DNA of 64,000 nt, from NCBI RefSeq assembly GCF_030445035.2, contig NC_080690.1, positions 27,678,796-27,742,795 on the forward strand, given 5' to 3'. This stretch comes from Dasypus novemcinctus. Lineage: Eukaryota; Chordata; Mammalia; Cingulata; Dasypodidae. Made by a program: the position numbers and the translations under genes. Under the pieces are notes generated by a model. The model saw nothing but the letters and a program-made list of their open reading frames with translations, ran no database searches and was not told where the DNA came from. Position 1 is the stretch's first letter, and each line of letters starts with the position of its first letter. Below, one piece after another: positions 12,379 through 23,971 of this stretch.

Positions 12379-12620
12379 CCTATTTATTGAATGCTAAATG
12401 CTAGGACACATGCTTAATATTTTGCATCCATTATCTTATTGAATCATTAAAATATTATTGGTCAGCTAATAACCATCACTTAATATTGGGGAAACTGGCT
12501 CAGAGGTTAAATAACTTGCTCAAGACTTTGCAACCAGTGAATGGCATACATGGAGCTCATAACCAAGTCTGCCTGACAACTTAGATGGTAGGCATTTTCA
12601 CTGAATGTGTCACATCCCTT
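12379..12620 (-). repeat. MIR SINE, near full length
   Basis: Antisense MIR with all blocks in order: TATTTATTGAATGCTAAATGC, CATTATCTTATTGAATCATT, GGGGAAACTGGCTCAGAGGTTAAATAACTTGCTCAAGACTTTGC, then GAGCTCATAACCAAGTCTGCCTGAC. It is one of the best-preserved MIR copies in the window. Confidence 0.8.
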
Positions 12621-13065
12621 CTTCCATGCTGGGCTTTCCCTGATATAGGATTTGTTCTCAAGCTCTTCAGCCTTGAGCAGTGGGAATTAACACCATAATC
12701 TTGTGCTTAAATTCTGGCAGGTTGAAATACACCTTTTCAAACTTAATCTGGGCCCTTATCACTAGAGTGCATGACCTAAAAAAAACAAAACAAAACAAAA
12801 AACAAGCTGGAGCAGCAAATCCACATCATGCTCTAGTTTTTAAATCTGAAACATGTGAGTAAAACTGATTTTTAAAGCAACCTTTAAAGAAAGCATGTTG
12901 GTCCCTCTTTTAAAAACACAAAATACTTAACATTCTATTAACTTCTGCCTCATTATTTCCTACATTACAAAACCCAGTTCACTATCATCACCAGATAGTT
13001 TTTCCAATGGTTCCAAAATACTGGAAGTCTCCCATGTTCTCAGTATGTTCTGCATTGCAAAGTTC
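12621..13065. other. Unassigned sequence
   Basis: Contains an (AAAAC)n-like run near 12779-12803. No repeat family or exon recognised. Confidence 0.4.
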
Positions 13066-13440
13066 TCTTACTTTGTACTTATCATACCATAGTATAATTA
13101 TTTACTTCACATTTCTCTTTAATAGAGTATTTTCCGTTTACAGACAAATCATGCAGAAAGTTCAAAGTTCCCGTATCTGCATCACAACTTTCCCTATTAA
13201 CATTTTCATTAGTGTTGCAACTGATTATAATTATGCCTTTAAGTATAATCCGTAACTTACATTAGGGTTCACTGTTTGTGTTATACAGTTCTAGTTCTAT
13301 ATTTTGTTTTGTTTTTTATTTTTCATTCTGGTAGCATATATACAATCTAAAATTTCCCATTTTAACCACATTCAAATATACAATTCGGAGATGTGGATTA
13401 CATTCAAAATGGTGTGAGATTTTTGGGCACATGACTTCAG
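13066..13440. repeat. L1M/HAL1-type 3' UTR fragment
   Basis: Non-coding old L1 sequence. Recognisable pieces are TTTACAGACAAATCATGCAGAAAG, ACATTAGGGTTCACTGTTTGTG and CATATATACAATCTAAAATTTCCCATTTTAACCAC followed by ACAATTCGGAGATGTGGATTACATTC. Related text occurs at 37395-37540, so the same subfamily is present twice. Strand left open because the coding part is absent. Confidence 0.55.
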
Positions 13441-13669
13441 GATGCTTGCACTTGAAAATTTTTTGGAAGGAAAGAAGGAAGGTAGATAGGAATGGAAGAA
13501 TAATTCCTGGGCAACATGCCATTCGAGGGAAAGAGTGGCAAAGAGGAAGGTTCCTCGGCAAAATTTAGAAATATGGAATATTTCTATGTGTACATTAGCA
13601 TAAACATAGACAATGCTGGTCTTTTTTTGTATCTTTCTAATTTCAATTTATGTGATTCCATTGGAAGCC

Positions 13670-13975
13670 TTTAGGGCCATTCATTCCACACACTTGTGAT
13701 GAACTATCAAATGCTAAGATAGAGAGGCACGACTGAATCAGACAGAGCCCTTCAAGAGACCAATAGTCCTACAGAGGAGACAGGCATGTCAGCAACTAAG
13801 CAGAACCTCCGATGGAGCTAAATGACCACGTTGTATGAATGGCACATAGTCTGATTTAATAGAATCACAAATGCTCAGATATGGCAGAGAAATGAAAGGA
13901 AGGATCACAATTTTCTCTGGGGTCAGGAGAAAGGGAGAAAGATTCCAGTGTGAGAAGGGCAGTGACTTTGAAATA
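13670..13975 (-). repeat. L2 LINE fragment
   Basis: Antisense L2 3' region. GACAGAGCCCTTCAAGAGACC, CTACAGAGGAGACAGGCATGTCAGCAA and AGAAGGGCAGTG fit the inverted 'ccctcaaggagctcacagtctagtgg...gacagacatgtaaac' order. Confidence 0.5.
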
Positions 13976-13989
13976 ATCCAGATTTAAAG

Positions 13990-14190
13990 TTAAATCTCAC
14001 ATCTGCTTTTTTTTTTTTTTTGCAAGGCTTGTGACTTCTATTAAGCTGCCTAAATTTTGAGCTACCATTTACTCTGCTGCTAAATGAAGACAATAAAACC
14101 TAATTCAAAGATGTTTGTGAGGATGTGAGATAAATTTGTGAAGTAAATAACTAGTAAATAGAGCCATTTATTATCAGTCAACATTAGAGA
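13990..14190 (+). repeat. MIR SINE, partial
   Basis: Sense MIR core: AAGCTGCCTAAATTTTGAGC, CTGCTAAATGAAGACAATAAAACCTAATTCAAAGATGTTTGTGAGGATGTGAGATAA, ending in GAGCCATTTATTATC. A 15-T run sits at about 14008-14022. Confidence 0.6.
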
Positions 14191-16635
14191 ATATAATTGA
14201 ATAGCCGCTCTTCTTCTCCACAGTCCCTTTGTGTGCACGTGGTGTGTGGGGGGAATAGTTGTATAGTGTGTTTCTAGCCCACATCGCATTCATATTTAAC
14301 GATAATACCACTTCACTTTCCCTGTCAAACTGCTGCCCATTTTGAGTGTGCATGTATGGGCTATGTGTAAACTAAATGAGATTGATGGAGAAGATGGATT
14401 CCTGAATGGTTGCTAATGGTCTAGACATTTCACTGTTTTGTCAACAAAGCCCTATTGTTGAAAGCAATGTTTTCTCACTATGTCAATATTTCTGCCATGT
14501 TGTGTTGATATTAATGGAATTGCCAGGAAAAGGATTTAATTAATCAGTTCCCAGAATAGCTACTGTCAGCATTCATTTCCCTGCTGAAGGCATTCAGCCT
14601 AGCAGTAAAGATCTCTCAGCACATGTTCAGGCACCTTATCTGTATAGTGAGAACATGTTTGTGTGAGTCCTGCTAAGATGCTGATGTAGAAAATTGTTCT
14701 CCCTGATCAATGAATGGGTTATGGGTTGTTTCAAAAATAATTACTCAGGATCTTTAGGCAGGATATTTTAACACCAGTTCTGTTCTATAATGGGTCATAA
14801 AATAATTACTTGAATCTACTTCCTCTGCCTAAAAAAAAGAAATTGAAATTAAAAAATAACAGTGTTTTAACGCACAGTCTCTTACATTTTGAGGATTCAG
14901 AGACATGAGTTTAGTTAGAAGTGTGGCATTAATGTCTGTAATCTCTATCCACTTACTCTTATATTTCCAAGAGAAACCGACTGGGTCCCTTTCCAGAGCC
15001 TGGTTGGGACACATTCATTATTGTTCTTCCCTGAGAAAGACTGGAGGGTAGCTAAAACAAAGTCCTGGCCTTCTTGAGGCAGGGCTCTCTTCTACTCTTC
15101 CCTTTCATGTCTTGGTATTTTCACCTCTTCGATCTTCTGCCCTCCAGGCAAAGCAGAAGCTGCAAGATCCAGAGTTTCAAATTTGGATTTAGGGAGAATA
15201 GATGTTCTTTATTGATATAGATTTATAAAATAAGCCATGTCCTCCAGTTCAATGTACCAAAGCTCTGAATTAGGGTTTGGGGCAGAGCCCCAACTAATAG
15301 CGTATTTTATATGAGGTTTTCTTTCTGTGTCTTCCCAACATGAGGAGTAAGATGGTTGGTTATAACACAGTTGGATATTCCTGGTTCAAGAGAATTCCAG
15401 TGAATATCAGCCCCATACTCACCTTAGCACACATAAGAACCAAAAGAGCAAACCATTTAAATGGCATGGTTTCCCCAGTTTCAGGAACTATCTTTTTCCT
15501 TATGAATCAGTTTCACTTTGAACTTCTTCAAAACCTAAAACCATCACTCAAACCCAAACATATTCCTGAGGAAACTACTACCTGAAAAGATATTTATTAC
15601 ATTTTGAAGGAACACAGACTATTCAAGTTTCAGTATTTCCTATTTAAATCATTAAATATGAGCACATTTTTAGTCACCCAGTGATTGGCACCAGATGCAC
15701 TGGGAAAGTTTTCCTAAGCTGTCTGTGAAAATAAATGTAAACCCAGGTACCACAATAAATATATATATATTTGAAGGAAACTAGCTTATACCTTATAAAA
15801 TTGATAAATGAGAAAAGCAAATTTTTCTGCAGTGATTGCTTCACCAAAGCTGTGTTTATTTTTCTGCCTGCTTTCAAATGTTCTGAAAGAATAAAAAAGT
15901 GATTTCCTGAGGCCCCAAATTCCATATGTTTCCTGATATAGCCAAATTCTGAATGGAAATTATATGAATGCATGTCACTATGTATTGTAACTTACTAGAC
16001 TGGAAAAAAGGAAGATTCATTCTACTGCTGCTGATCTCTGGGGAGCTAAAGGTTGAAACCTATATTGAAAATAGTTACCAGAAACTAAAAGGCAAAGGCA
16101 CTAGCAGAGAGCAAATTGAAGTAAATATTCTATCAAAACTATTATGGGACACTTTGTCTAGGAAGTGCCCACATGTGATCTCATTTTAGGAGAACCATTT
16201 ACTAAGTTCTTGAAGAAAACTCTCTCCTAAAATAATTGTGATTCTACAAAGGTAAGAACATTTAGGTGGCGCTGAAGTAGGGTTAAGGAGTATCATCAGT
16301 GAAGTGGTGTTGATACTGAGTTTTCTCCCACTGTCCTACTGGATGACCATACCTACACATGGGACAGAACAAGTAAGAACAAGGCAATAATTTGAGCATA
16401 CCAGTCAAATATAGATTTTGTATATATTTGTAGTGATAAGGAATGCAATTTTTATCCTTAACATCTCTGTACATAATACTTTTTAAAATCAAAATTTAAA
16501 ATCAATAAATTTTATATGGACTTACATATATAAAGTTAGACAACTAAACTGCTGCAGCCCCTTCATAACTCTACTTTTGCTGCATTTAAATCCAGTAGCA
16601 AGAATAGGCATTAGAGATCACCCCCTCATGAATTT
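14191..16635. other. Unassigned sequence, no gene recognised
   Basis: About 2.4 kb of AT-rich sequence with a short (TA)n at 15760-15771. Open frames stay under 100 codons and none reads as a known domain. No repeat family could be named with confidence. Confidence 0.45.
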
Positions 16636-16654
16636 AAAAGGTAATGAGCTAAAA

Positions 16655-18105
16655 CCAACTAGCAAGATGGTGGTGAAGTAAGGAGCTCCTAGAGCCAGCT
16701 CCTTGTACAGGGCAGTTAGTAAACACCCAGAGCTATCTGGAGCTAGCTGAAGCACCTGTCTGTGGGCTTCAGGAGGCCAGAAGAGGATCCTGCAACATCC
16801 TTGAAGGAATGGAAGGAGGAGACTGCCCATCTGCCGAGAAGACTCATTAGAGTGCTCCAAGCTGCAGAGGCCGATGGCCATCCTCCAATGGAGGCACAAG
16901 CCACCTCAGGGGCTGTTTAGCACCTAGAATTGAAAGCTCCATTTCCCAAAAACAGGCAAGGAAGAGATGGTTGGGCACCAACTTCAGCTACTGATGAATA
17001 AATTCATTGTGCTAAAGCAAAATCCTGGGAATTGTTAAAGTTGGAGAATGTCCGAATCAAAAAGAGGCCAGTAGCCACCATCTTAACTCTGCACCTGACA
17101 TGAGGGGAAGCAGGGTGGGCTGAAAATCTCAGTGCTGGTAGGGACTGGCTTCTTTCCATCCAGACCAGATTGCAGCTCTAGCCTAGGCCCCAGTGCCACC
17201 TCCAGCAGGGAGAAAGCTGCGGGACTTGTGCCAGCCTCTCTGGGAAATTACCAGCCAAACCATGGAGGCCAGTGATCATCCTACTCTGACAGCATGAGCT
17301 GCCCCAGGAGCTATTCTGTGGCTAGAATTGGAAGCTCTGTTTCCCAAAAACAGTGGGGGGGAGGAGACTGTTGGCTGCTGATTTCGGCTACTGATTGGTA
17401 AACTAGGCTGGCTAAGATACAACCCTGGGAACAGCTGGGATGTGAATCTTCCCAAGTCAGAAAGCAGCCATTGGCTGCCATTTTGACTCCACCCCCAGAT
17501 AAGGGAAAGCCAGGACCAAAAATCACAATGACCATAGGAACTAGTTTCTTTCACCCAGATTGGCCTACAGCCTTAGAGTAAGCTTCCGCCCCACCTCTAG
17601 CAGAGAGGAGGCTGGAGGGCCCTACACCAGCCTATTCAGGTAACTGCAGGTATCTTTGTCTGGCACAGACTGAAAATTGGAAGTCTACCAGGGCAACTGC
17701 AGTCATCTTTGACCCACACTGCACAGACTGCTGCCCACACCTGTAGCGCCATCTCTGCCCCTGGCAGGGGAGAAAGGGGCATGATGCTTCTTAAGTCTCT
17801 CTTGGCAACTACAGTCTAGGCCTGCATGACTTGGATTATTCCATACAGCTGTGACTCTGTCCCTATCCATGACAAAGGATAAACTTGGGGGAAGCTTCAT
17901 TGGTCCCTGGAACAATGAAGGCAGCTTGAGCTGCCATAGCTTATAGTACCAATTATAACCTTGGCTCCTACTGTGCAACCAGCAAGGGAAAAAGGGCAGG
18001 AAGCCCTCAACTAAAGAGAAAAACTGCACCCAGAATAAATACTCTAGTAAGCCAGATGCCAAGACACCAACAAAACTTACAATCCACACCAAGAAACAGG
18101 AAGCT
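16655..18105 (+). promoter_or_regulatory. L1 5' UTR containing two tandem monomers of about 398 bp
   Basis: GC-richer than its surroundings, as expected of an L1 internal promoter. Two related units follow each other: 16862-17259 and 17260-about 17650. Landmarks repeat in order: GAGGCC..GATCATCCT-like start, CCTAGAATTGAAAGCTCC / GCTAGAATTGGAAGCTCT, then TTTCCCAAAAACAG (16942 and 17340), GCTACTGAT, CCTGGGAA and a CCACCTC(C/T)AGCAG block. A third, poorer partial unit may follow. Tandem 5' UTR monomers are known for mouse L1. A 155-codon antisense frame at 17703-18170 lies in this non-coding part and is not a gene. Confidence 0.7.
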
Positions 18106-19023
18106 ATGGCCCAGTTAAAGGAACAAGATAAGCCTCCAGATGACATAAAGGATTGGGGACAACTAATCATAGACGTTCAAACAAATCTCCTTAATAAATT
18201 CAATGAGAAGGCTAAAGAGATTAAAGATATTAAGAAGACACTGGATGAGCACAAAGAAGAATTTGAAAGTATACATAGAAAAATAGCAGGTCTTATGGGA
18301 ATGAAAGGAGCAATAAATGAAATTTTAAAAACATTGTATTCATATAATAGTAGATTTAAGGAGGCAAAAGAAAGGATTGTTGGGCTTGAAGAAATGGCCT
18401 CTGAAAGTGAACATGCAAATGAACAGATGAAGAATGGAAAAAAATTGAACAAGGTCTCAGGGAACTAAATGGTAGCAAAAGGCATGCAAACATATGTCAT
18501 GGGTGTCTCAGAAGGAGAAGAGAAGGGAAAAGGGGCAGAAGGAATATTTAAAGAAATAATGGTAGAAAATTCCTAACCTTATTGAAGGACATAGATATCC
18601 ATGTCCAAGAAGCACAACATATTCCCATCCAAAAAAAATCTGAATAGACCAACTCCCAGACACATACAAATCAGAATGTCAGATGCCAAAGAGAAAGAGA
18701 GAATTCTGAGACAGCAAGAGAAAGGCAAGGTATAACATATAAGGCATACCCAATAAGATTAAGTACTGATTTCTCACCAGAAACCATAGATGCAAGCAGA
18801 TGGTGGTATGATATATTTAAGATACTACAAGAGAAAAAGTTTGCCACGAATCTTAAATCTAGCAAGATTGCCTTTCAAAAATGAGGGTGAGATTAGAATA
18901 TTCACAGATAAACAGAAATTGAGAGAATTTCTAACCAAGAGACCAGATTTTCAGGAAATACTAAAGGGCATACTAGAGCCTGAAAAGAAAAGACAGGATA
19001 GTGAGGCCTGGAAGACAGTATAG
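18106..19023 (+). pseudogene. L1 ORF1 (RNA-binding protein), broken
   Basis: The first frame (18106-18468) starts at an ATG after the 5' UTR and gives about 120 residues rich in K, E and heptad-spaced hydrophobics, as in the ORF1p coiled coil that drives trimer formation. The middle part (about 18469-18790) continues in other frames with the EGEE..GAEGIFKEIM pattern of the central RRM-like domain. The end (18790-19023) carries GEIRIFTDKQKLREF, the conserved C-terminal domain. At least two frameshifts or stops separate them. In living elements ORF1p coats L1 RNA; here no full protein can be made. Confidence 0.78.
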
Positions 19024-19097
19024 AAATGAAGATAATGCCAATAAAATAACTAAAAGTGTTGAAAGAGTGGTGAAAATAAAATATGAAGGAAAAAATT

Positions 19098-19800
19098 CAA
19101 ATGTTCGGGATTAAACTTAACCAAAGATGTAAAGCAATTGTATTCAGAAAACTGCAACTAAATGTTAAAAGAAATTTAAAAAGACCTAAATAACTGTGAG
19201 AACATTCCATTCTCCTGGATTTGAAGACTAAATATCATTAATATGTCAATTCTACTCAAATTGATCTACAGATTCAATGCAATCCTGATAAAAATTCCAC
19301 CAGCTTTTTTTTTTTTATTGAAAACATGATCATCAAATTTATTTGGAAGAATAAGGGGTCCTGAATAGCCAGAAACATCATAAAAAGGAAAAGCGAACCC
19401 TCATCTCCAGACTTTAAATCATATTACCTAGCTATAGTGGTAAAAACAGCATGGTACTGGCATAAAGACAGACACATAGGTAATGAAACCAAATTTATGG
19501 CTTAGAAACAGACCCTCATATGTATGTACAATAGATTTTTTACTTGCCCATCAAATCCACACAGCTTGGGCAGAACAGTCCATTAAAAAAAATGGTGCTG
19601 AGAGAACTGGATATCCATAGCTGAAAGAAGAAAGAGGACCCCTATCTCACACCTTACCCAAAAATTAACTCAAAATGGATCAAGAACCTAAAATTAAAAG
19701 CAAGAACCATAATTCTTCTAGAAGAAATTGTAGGAAAATATCTTCAAGACCCGGTGGTTATTGGTGGATTCTTTAGGGAGATAAGAGGAGGACTGAGATG
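19098..19800 (+). pseudogene. L1 ORF2 C-terminal remnant
   Basis: Starts abruptly in the late reverse-transcriptase/thumb part (LGIN.TKDVK, then about 19200-19300 RFNAILIKIP) and runs to the cysteine-poor end near 19800. The endonuclease and most of the reverse-transcriptase domain that should lie between ORF1 and this point are absent, a loss of roughly half or more of ORF2. In-frame stops are present. A 13-T run sits at about 19304-19316. Confidence 0.75.
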
Positions 19801-20876
19801 GACTACTGATGTTTAATGTATGTAGGAATTTTAATTAGTTTTACTGTAAAACTGTGGAAATATATAGAGTGTATGGTAACATACAGTGAGTAACAGCTAG
19901 TTTGTAAATGGAGATGTGGCTGAAAATGGTAGTCTAGGTATGTAATTGACAGAATGCTAGAGAATAATCTAGGAACTGAATAGCACAGTAAACCAAGAGG
20001 TGTATGAGAATTGTGGTTGATATGGTACAGATGCAAAAGTGTCCTTTGTGAGCTAGAGTAAATGTGTATCACTACTGTAGGGTGCTGGGAATGTGGAGAA
20101 GCATGGGAAAAATCCAGTTGGAGTGACCTATGGACTGTGGTTAGTAGTAAATATATAATATTCTTGTATCTATGTGAAAGATGTACTGTGTTGATACTGG
20201 GGCAGTATGGAAAATGTGAGCCAAATGTACACTATGGACATGGTTACAATCAGATGATATTATTTTATCTGTAGCAAATGACACACCACATTATGGTGTG
20301 TTGATGGAGGGGTATTGTTTGGGAATAGTGCAGATGTGCATGATTGTTTTATAAGTTTACAACTTCTGTCATAAAAAAATATATTTAAAAAATAATAATA
20401 GGGTGGATTGGGAGAAAAACACTCTAAATGTAAGATAAGGACTATGATTGGTAGTAAGATTTTGACAATATTGCTTCATAATTTGTAACAAATGTCTCAC
20501 AACAATGCAAGGTGTTGGTAGAGGGTTGATATATGGGACCCCTGTATAATGTTGTGCATGCTTGCTTTGTAAGTTCACAACTTTTACTATATACTTAATT
20601 GTTTATGTATGTTCATATATAAATTATATAAAGATAATAGGTTTGGTTGGGGGAAAAATACTTTGGTTAGTAGTTATAATTTGACAATGCTCTTTAATCA
20701 TTAGTTAAAAATGTTTAACAACAATGCAAGTTATTGGTAGTAGGGTGAGTCATGACAGTCCTGTGTGATATTATATATGTTTGTTGTCTTAGTTCACAAC
20801 CATTATTATACACTTAGTGTTTATATATATTTATGTTTGAGTGATATACTTCAATAAAGTAATTTTTTTAAAAAAA
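19801..20876 (+). repeat. L1 3' UTR with a segment repeated about three times
   Basis: After the ORF2 end the 3' UTR is unusually repetitive. Three related blocks of about 214-240 bp lie near 20180-20395, 20396-20632 and 20633-20860. Shared landmarks are a GGATTGGGAGAAAAACAC / GGTTGGGGGAAAAATAC start, TTTGACAAT, ACAACAATGCAAG (20500 and 20719), GTGTTG(G/A)T, and GTTCACAAC/GTTTACAAC followed by an ACTTA..TTTATATAT run. AATAAA lies near 20854-20859, ahead of the terminal A/T tract. Confidence 0.7.
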
Positions 20877-20889
20877 GGAAATGTGCTAG

Positions 20890-21420
20890 GTTGTAATGAG
20901 TGTACATTGATGAATAAAATAGACATTGTCTCTACAGAGTTACCAATCTAATGAAAGAAGCAAAGAGCAAATGGCCTAAGAAATACATATAGGATGCTCA
21001 AAAGGGTAGGAATAGAATGCAGTGATAGCAAAAAGAGTGAGTGAGCATAAGGGGTTATGGTTAGATGCACAGAGAAGGTTTCCCTGAAGAGAGGACATGT
21101 AGACTGAAAGCATATTGGGGAGAAGTTGAGGTGTTAATACATGCTGAGCCTATAGAGGAACTGAAAGTCTGTGTAGGGGAGAATGACATGAAATGAAAAC
21201 CAAGGTCATCAGAATCCAGACTGTCCAGGACATTAGACACCCTGAGAGAGAGTCTCTGTTTTACTGTAAATGCAATGGGAAGTAAGGGAGTGACATGATC
21301 AAATACTTGTTTTAGGGAAAAAAGAAAGAAAAAAGTCACTCCAGTTGCTTCTTGAGAAATAGTTTCAAAGGGATTAGAACAGAAGCAGAGCACAATTAGA
21401 ATGTACTGAAGACTTTCATG
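20890..21420 (-). repeat. L2 LINE fragment
   Basis: Antisense L2-like sequence, long for this window: TGATGAATAAAATAGACATTGTCTC, AGAGAAGGTTTCCCTGAAGAGAGGACATGTAGACTGA, GCAATGGGAAGTAAGGGAGTGACATGATCAAATAC and CACTCCAGTTGC. The order of blocks matches the inverted L2 3' third. Non-coding now. Confidence 0.55.
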
Positions 21421-21595
21421 TAACTAATGATGGTGGGTTGAACCAGGGTGGAGTCAATGGAGGAAGAGAGAAATAGGTGGCTTTCAGGAAGATTTGGGGA
21501 CCAAAATCATATGGATTATGATTGGCTTGGCCACGGGAATAAATGGGTACCTGCAAAGAAGAATGCATTTCCTGAAAAGTAAGTGGATTCCAATT

Positions 21596-21795
21596 CAATT
21601 AATATTTATTAAGTCTCTTACTATGCCATGCATTGCCAAAGTATTTTCACATATGTGGTGAATTAAAGCCACACTATGACCATGCATTAGTAATATGTGT
21701 GATTTCCAGGTTGTAAGGTGGGTGCGCTCATCTAAAACTAAATATTTACCAAGTAGGAAAATAAAACTGGATTCCAGATCTTCCTCTCAGCAGCC
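21596..21795 (-). repeat. MIR-like SINE, partial
   Basis: TTAATATTTATTAAGTCTCTTACTATGCCATGCATTGCC at the left matches the antisense MIR end; the head side is poorly preserved. Confidence 0.45.
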
Positions 21796-22195
21796 TCAGT
21801 AATTCTGCGACAGAGTGCTTATCCCTTAATTTCTTCTTGAACCCTCCTTCCCTTAATTAGCCCTACCATTTATTCTCATTTCATGCCAGAGAAGATCATT
21901 CATATAATTTTCTCAGTCTGAGACAGTGATGTCCTGGGCTAATATGTTATTATCTCTGCCATGTCTCCTTCAATTACAGCCTTACCACCAGGCTAACCCA
22001 ATAGCAGGCATGAGAAAAAACAACTCTCAACAGAATACTTATTAAGAACAAGTTATCAAACATGGCCTTTGATTTACAATATCTCTACTGGTCACACACA
22101 CACGTATGCGGGTTTCTCAAATGACAATGGGGAAAAAAATGCATGCAGATAGGACCAAACTGAAGCTAAGGATAAAAATTACAAGATTATTTAAG
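21796..22195. other. Unassigned sequence
   Basis: Includes a short (CA)n run at about 22095-22105. Nothing else recognised. Confidence 0.4.
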
Positions 22196-23720
22196 AGCAT
22201 CAGAACAATGGCTGACTGAGGTTGCTTAGTCTAAAAATCACACTTTAAAAAATCTCTAATTTTTAACAGGCCATTTTTTAGAATTTGATTCCAAATCTTA
22301 CATGGAAATGTAAATGACAGAATAACCAAAACAATTTTTATAATGAACAAGTTGAAGGACTTTACCTGGTTATAAGAGAAAAATGAAACTTAAATATGAT
22401 CATAGAGAAATAGACACAAACATATATGATCACTTGGTTTTCAGCAAAAAAAAAAGTAATAAAATGGGGAAAGAATAGTCTTTTAAATAAATGACACTGT
22501 TGATATGACTGGATATTTATGTGGAATAAAATGAAATTTGATCCTGTCCTCACACCTTACATATAGAAAAGAAAACTTTTCTATTCTTGGGTTGCAGAAA
22601 AGTTCTTAAGTAGGACTCAAAAAGTACAAATCATATAACTAAAAATATGGATAAATTGAACTTCATCAAAATTAAAATATTTGATTTCTGAAAAATAGTA
22701 AAATTTAATTTTCATTGAGAAAATGAAAATACAGACTACCATTTGGAAGGAAATATTTGTAAGTTACATATTGGAAAAGGACTTGCATTCAGAATACTTA
22801 AAGACTTCTTGCAACTAAATAAGAAGGCTAACTACCCATTAAAATAACTGGGAAATATTTGAATAGAAACTTCATAAAAGCAGATATAAAAAGGTCAATA
22901 AGCAGATGAAAAAAATTTCAACATCATTAATTATTAAGAAACTGTAAAACCACAATAATATATGGCTACACACCTGCTAAAATAACAAAATTTTAAAAGA
23001 TTGGCAAAATAAGTGTTGACAAGAACGTGGAGCAACTAAAATTGTTGGTGGGACTACATTGTTGGTGGGAACGCAAACTAGCACAACCACTTTAAACAAC
23101 AGTCAGTTACTTAAAATATTAAACCTATACTTAACATATGACATATCAATTCCATACTTCTAGGTATCTACCGAAGAGAAAAACAAATGTCCACACACAG
23201 ACTTGTGTGGGAGTATTCTTAGCAACATTGTTCATAATAGCTTCAAACTGGAAAAAAAATTAAAAACAACAACAACAAATAACTGTCAGCTGGTGAGAGG
23301 ATAAACAGAATATTTCATACCCTCACACTGGAATACATTTAGCAATAAAAAGGAACAAACTACTGACACAGTTAATACCAAAGTTCAATCTCAAACACAC
23401 TATACTAAGTGAAGGAAGTCAGGCAAAAAGACTATATACTGTATGATTGCAAATAAACAAAATTCTAGAAAAAAGCAAAACTGTAGCAACAGAAAGCAGA
23501 TCAATGTTTGCCTGGGGCTAAGGGTGAGAGTAGGGATTGACCAGACAGGGGCATGAAGAAATTTTGGGAATGTTGAAAAAGTTCTAAAATTTGATTGTTA
23601 AGATGGTTTCAGGGCTGTATGGATCTACTAAAAACTCATAAAACTCTACACCAAAAAATCGGCACATTTTATGGTGTGGAAATTATTCCTCAATAAAGCT
23701 CTATTTTAAAAGCCCCTTCA
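22196..23720 (+). repeat. L1M LINE: ORF2 3' part and 3' UTR
   Basis: Old L1 in sense. It carries the ORF2 C-terminal region in degenerate form (for example GGATAAATTGAACTTCATCAAAATTAAAA, AAAGGACTTGCATTCAGAATA and ATGGCTACACACC) and then the conserved 3' UTR: ACGTGGAGCAACT, TCATAATAGCTTCAAACTGG, TATACTGTATGATTGCA, GGGGCTAAGGGTGAGAG. It ends CCTCAATAAAGCTCTATTTTAAAA, a standard L1M/L1MB end. Many stops; no function left. Confidence 0.82.
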
Positions 23721-23971
23721 GCAGATACCAAATCTCTCAACAAATTTGTAGTGTGACAAGCAAGACAGGCAGGAAGGTTCTTGGTGAAGGCACTATCCAG
23801 ACAAGCTGTCTTTCACCCTCAAAACCAGAATGAAAATAAAGTCAGTTTAATTTCAGAATTGCTATACTTAAGCTCAACTTGTGAGGGATAAAACAATGTT
23901 GGGAAAAGACCAAAACAGAAAGGGAGCTAGGACAGTGCAAAGTATCAAATTACTTGGGTTCCATTCTTTGT

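Larger units (their letters stand above)
16636..20888 (+). mobile_element. L1 retrotransposon, internally deleted, with imperfect target-site duplication
   Basis: A retrotransposed L1 with both ends present. Order: 5' UTR (from about 16655, with the CAAGATGGTGGTGAAGTAAGGAGC start typical of L1 5' ends), ORF1, a jump into the last part of ORF2, and a long 3' UTR ending in AATAAAGTAATTTTTTTAAAAAAA. It is flanked by 16-bp near-repeats AAAAGGTAATGAGCTA (16636-16651) and AAAAGGAAATGTGCTA (20873-20888), two mismatches, consistent with an aged target-site duplication. Length is about 4.2 kb instead of 6-8 kb because most of ORF2 is missing. Frames are broken, so the element is dead. Confidence 0.82.

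Noticed and set aside
17703..18170. 155-codon minus-strand open frame
   Set aside because: Antisense to the GC-richer L1 5' UTR and the start of ORF1. No domain is seen.
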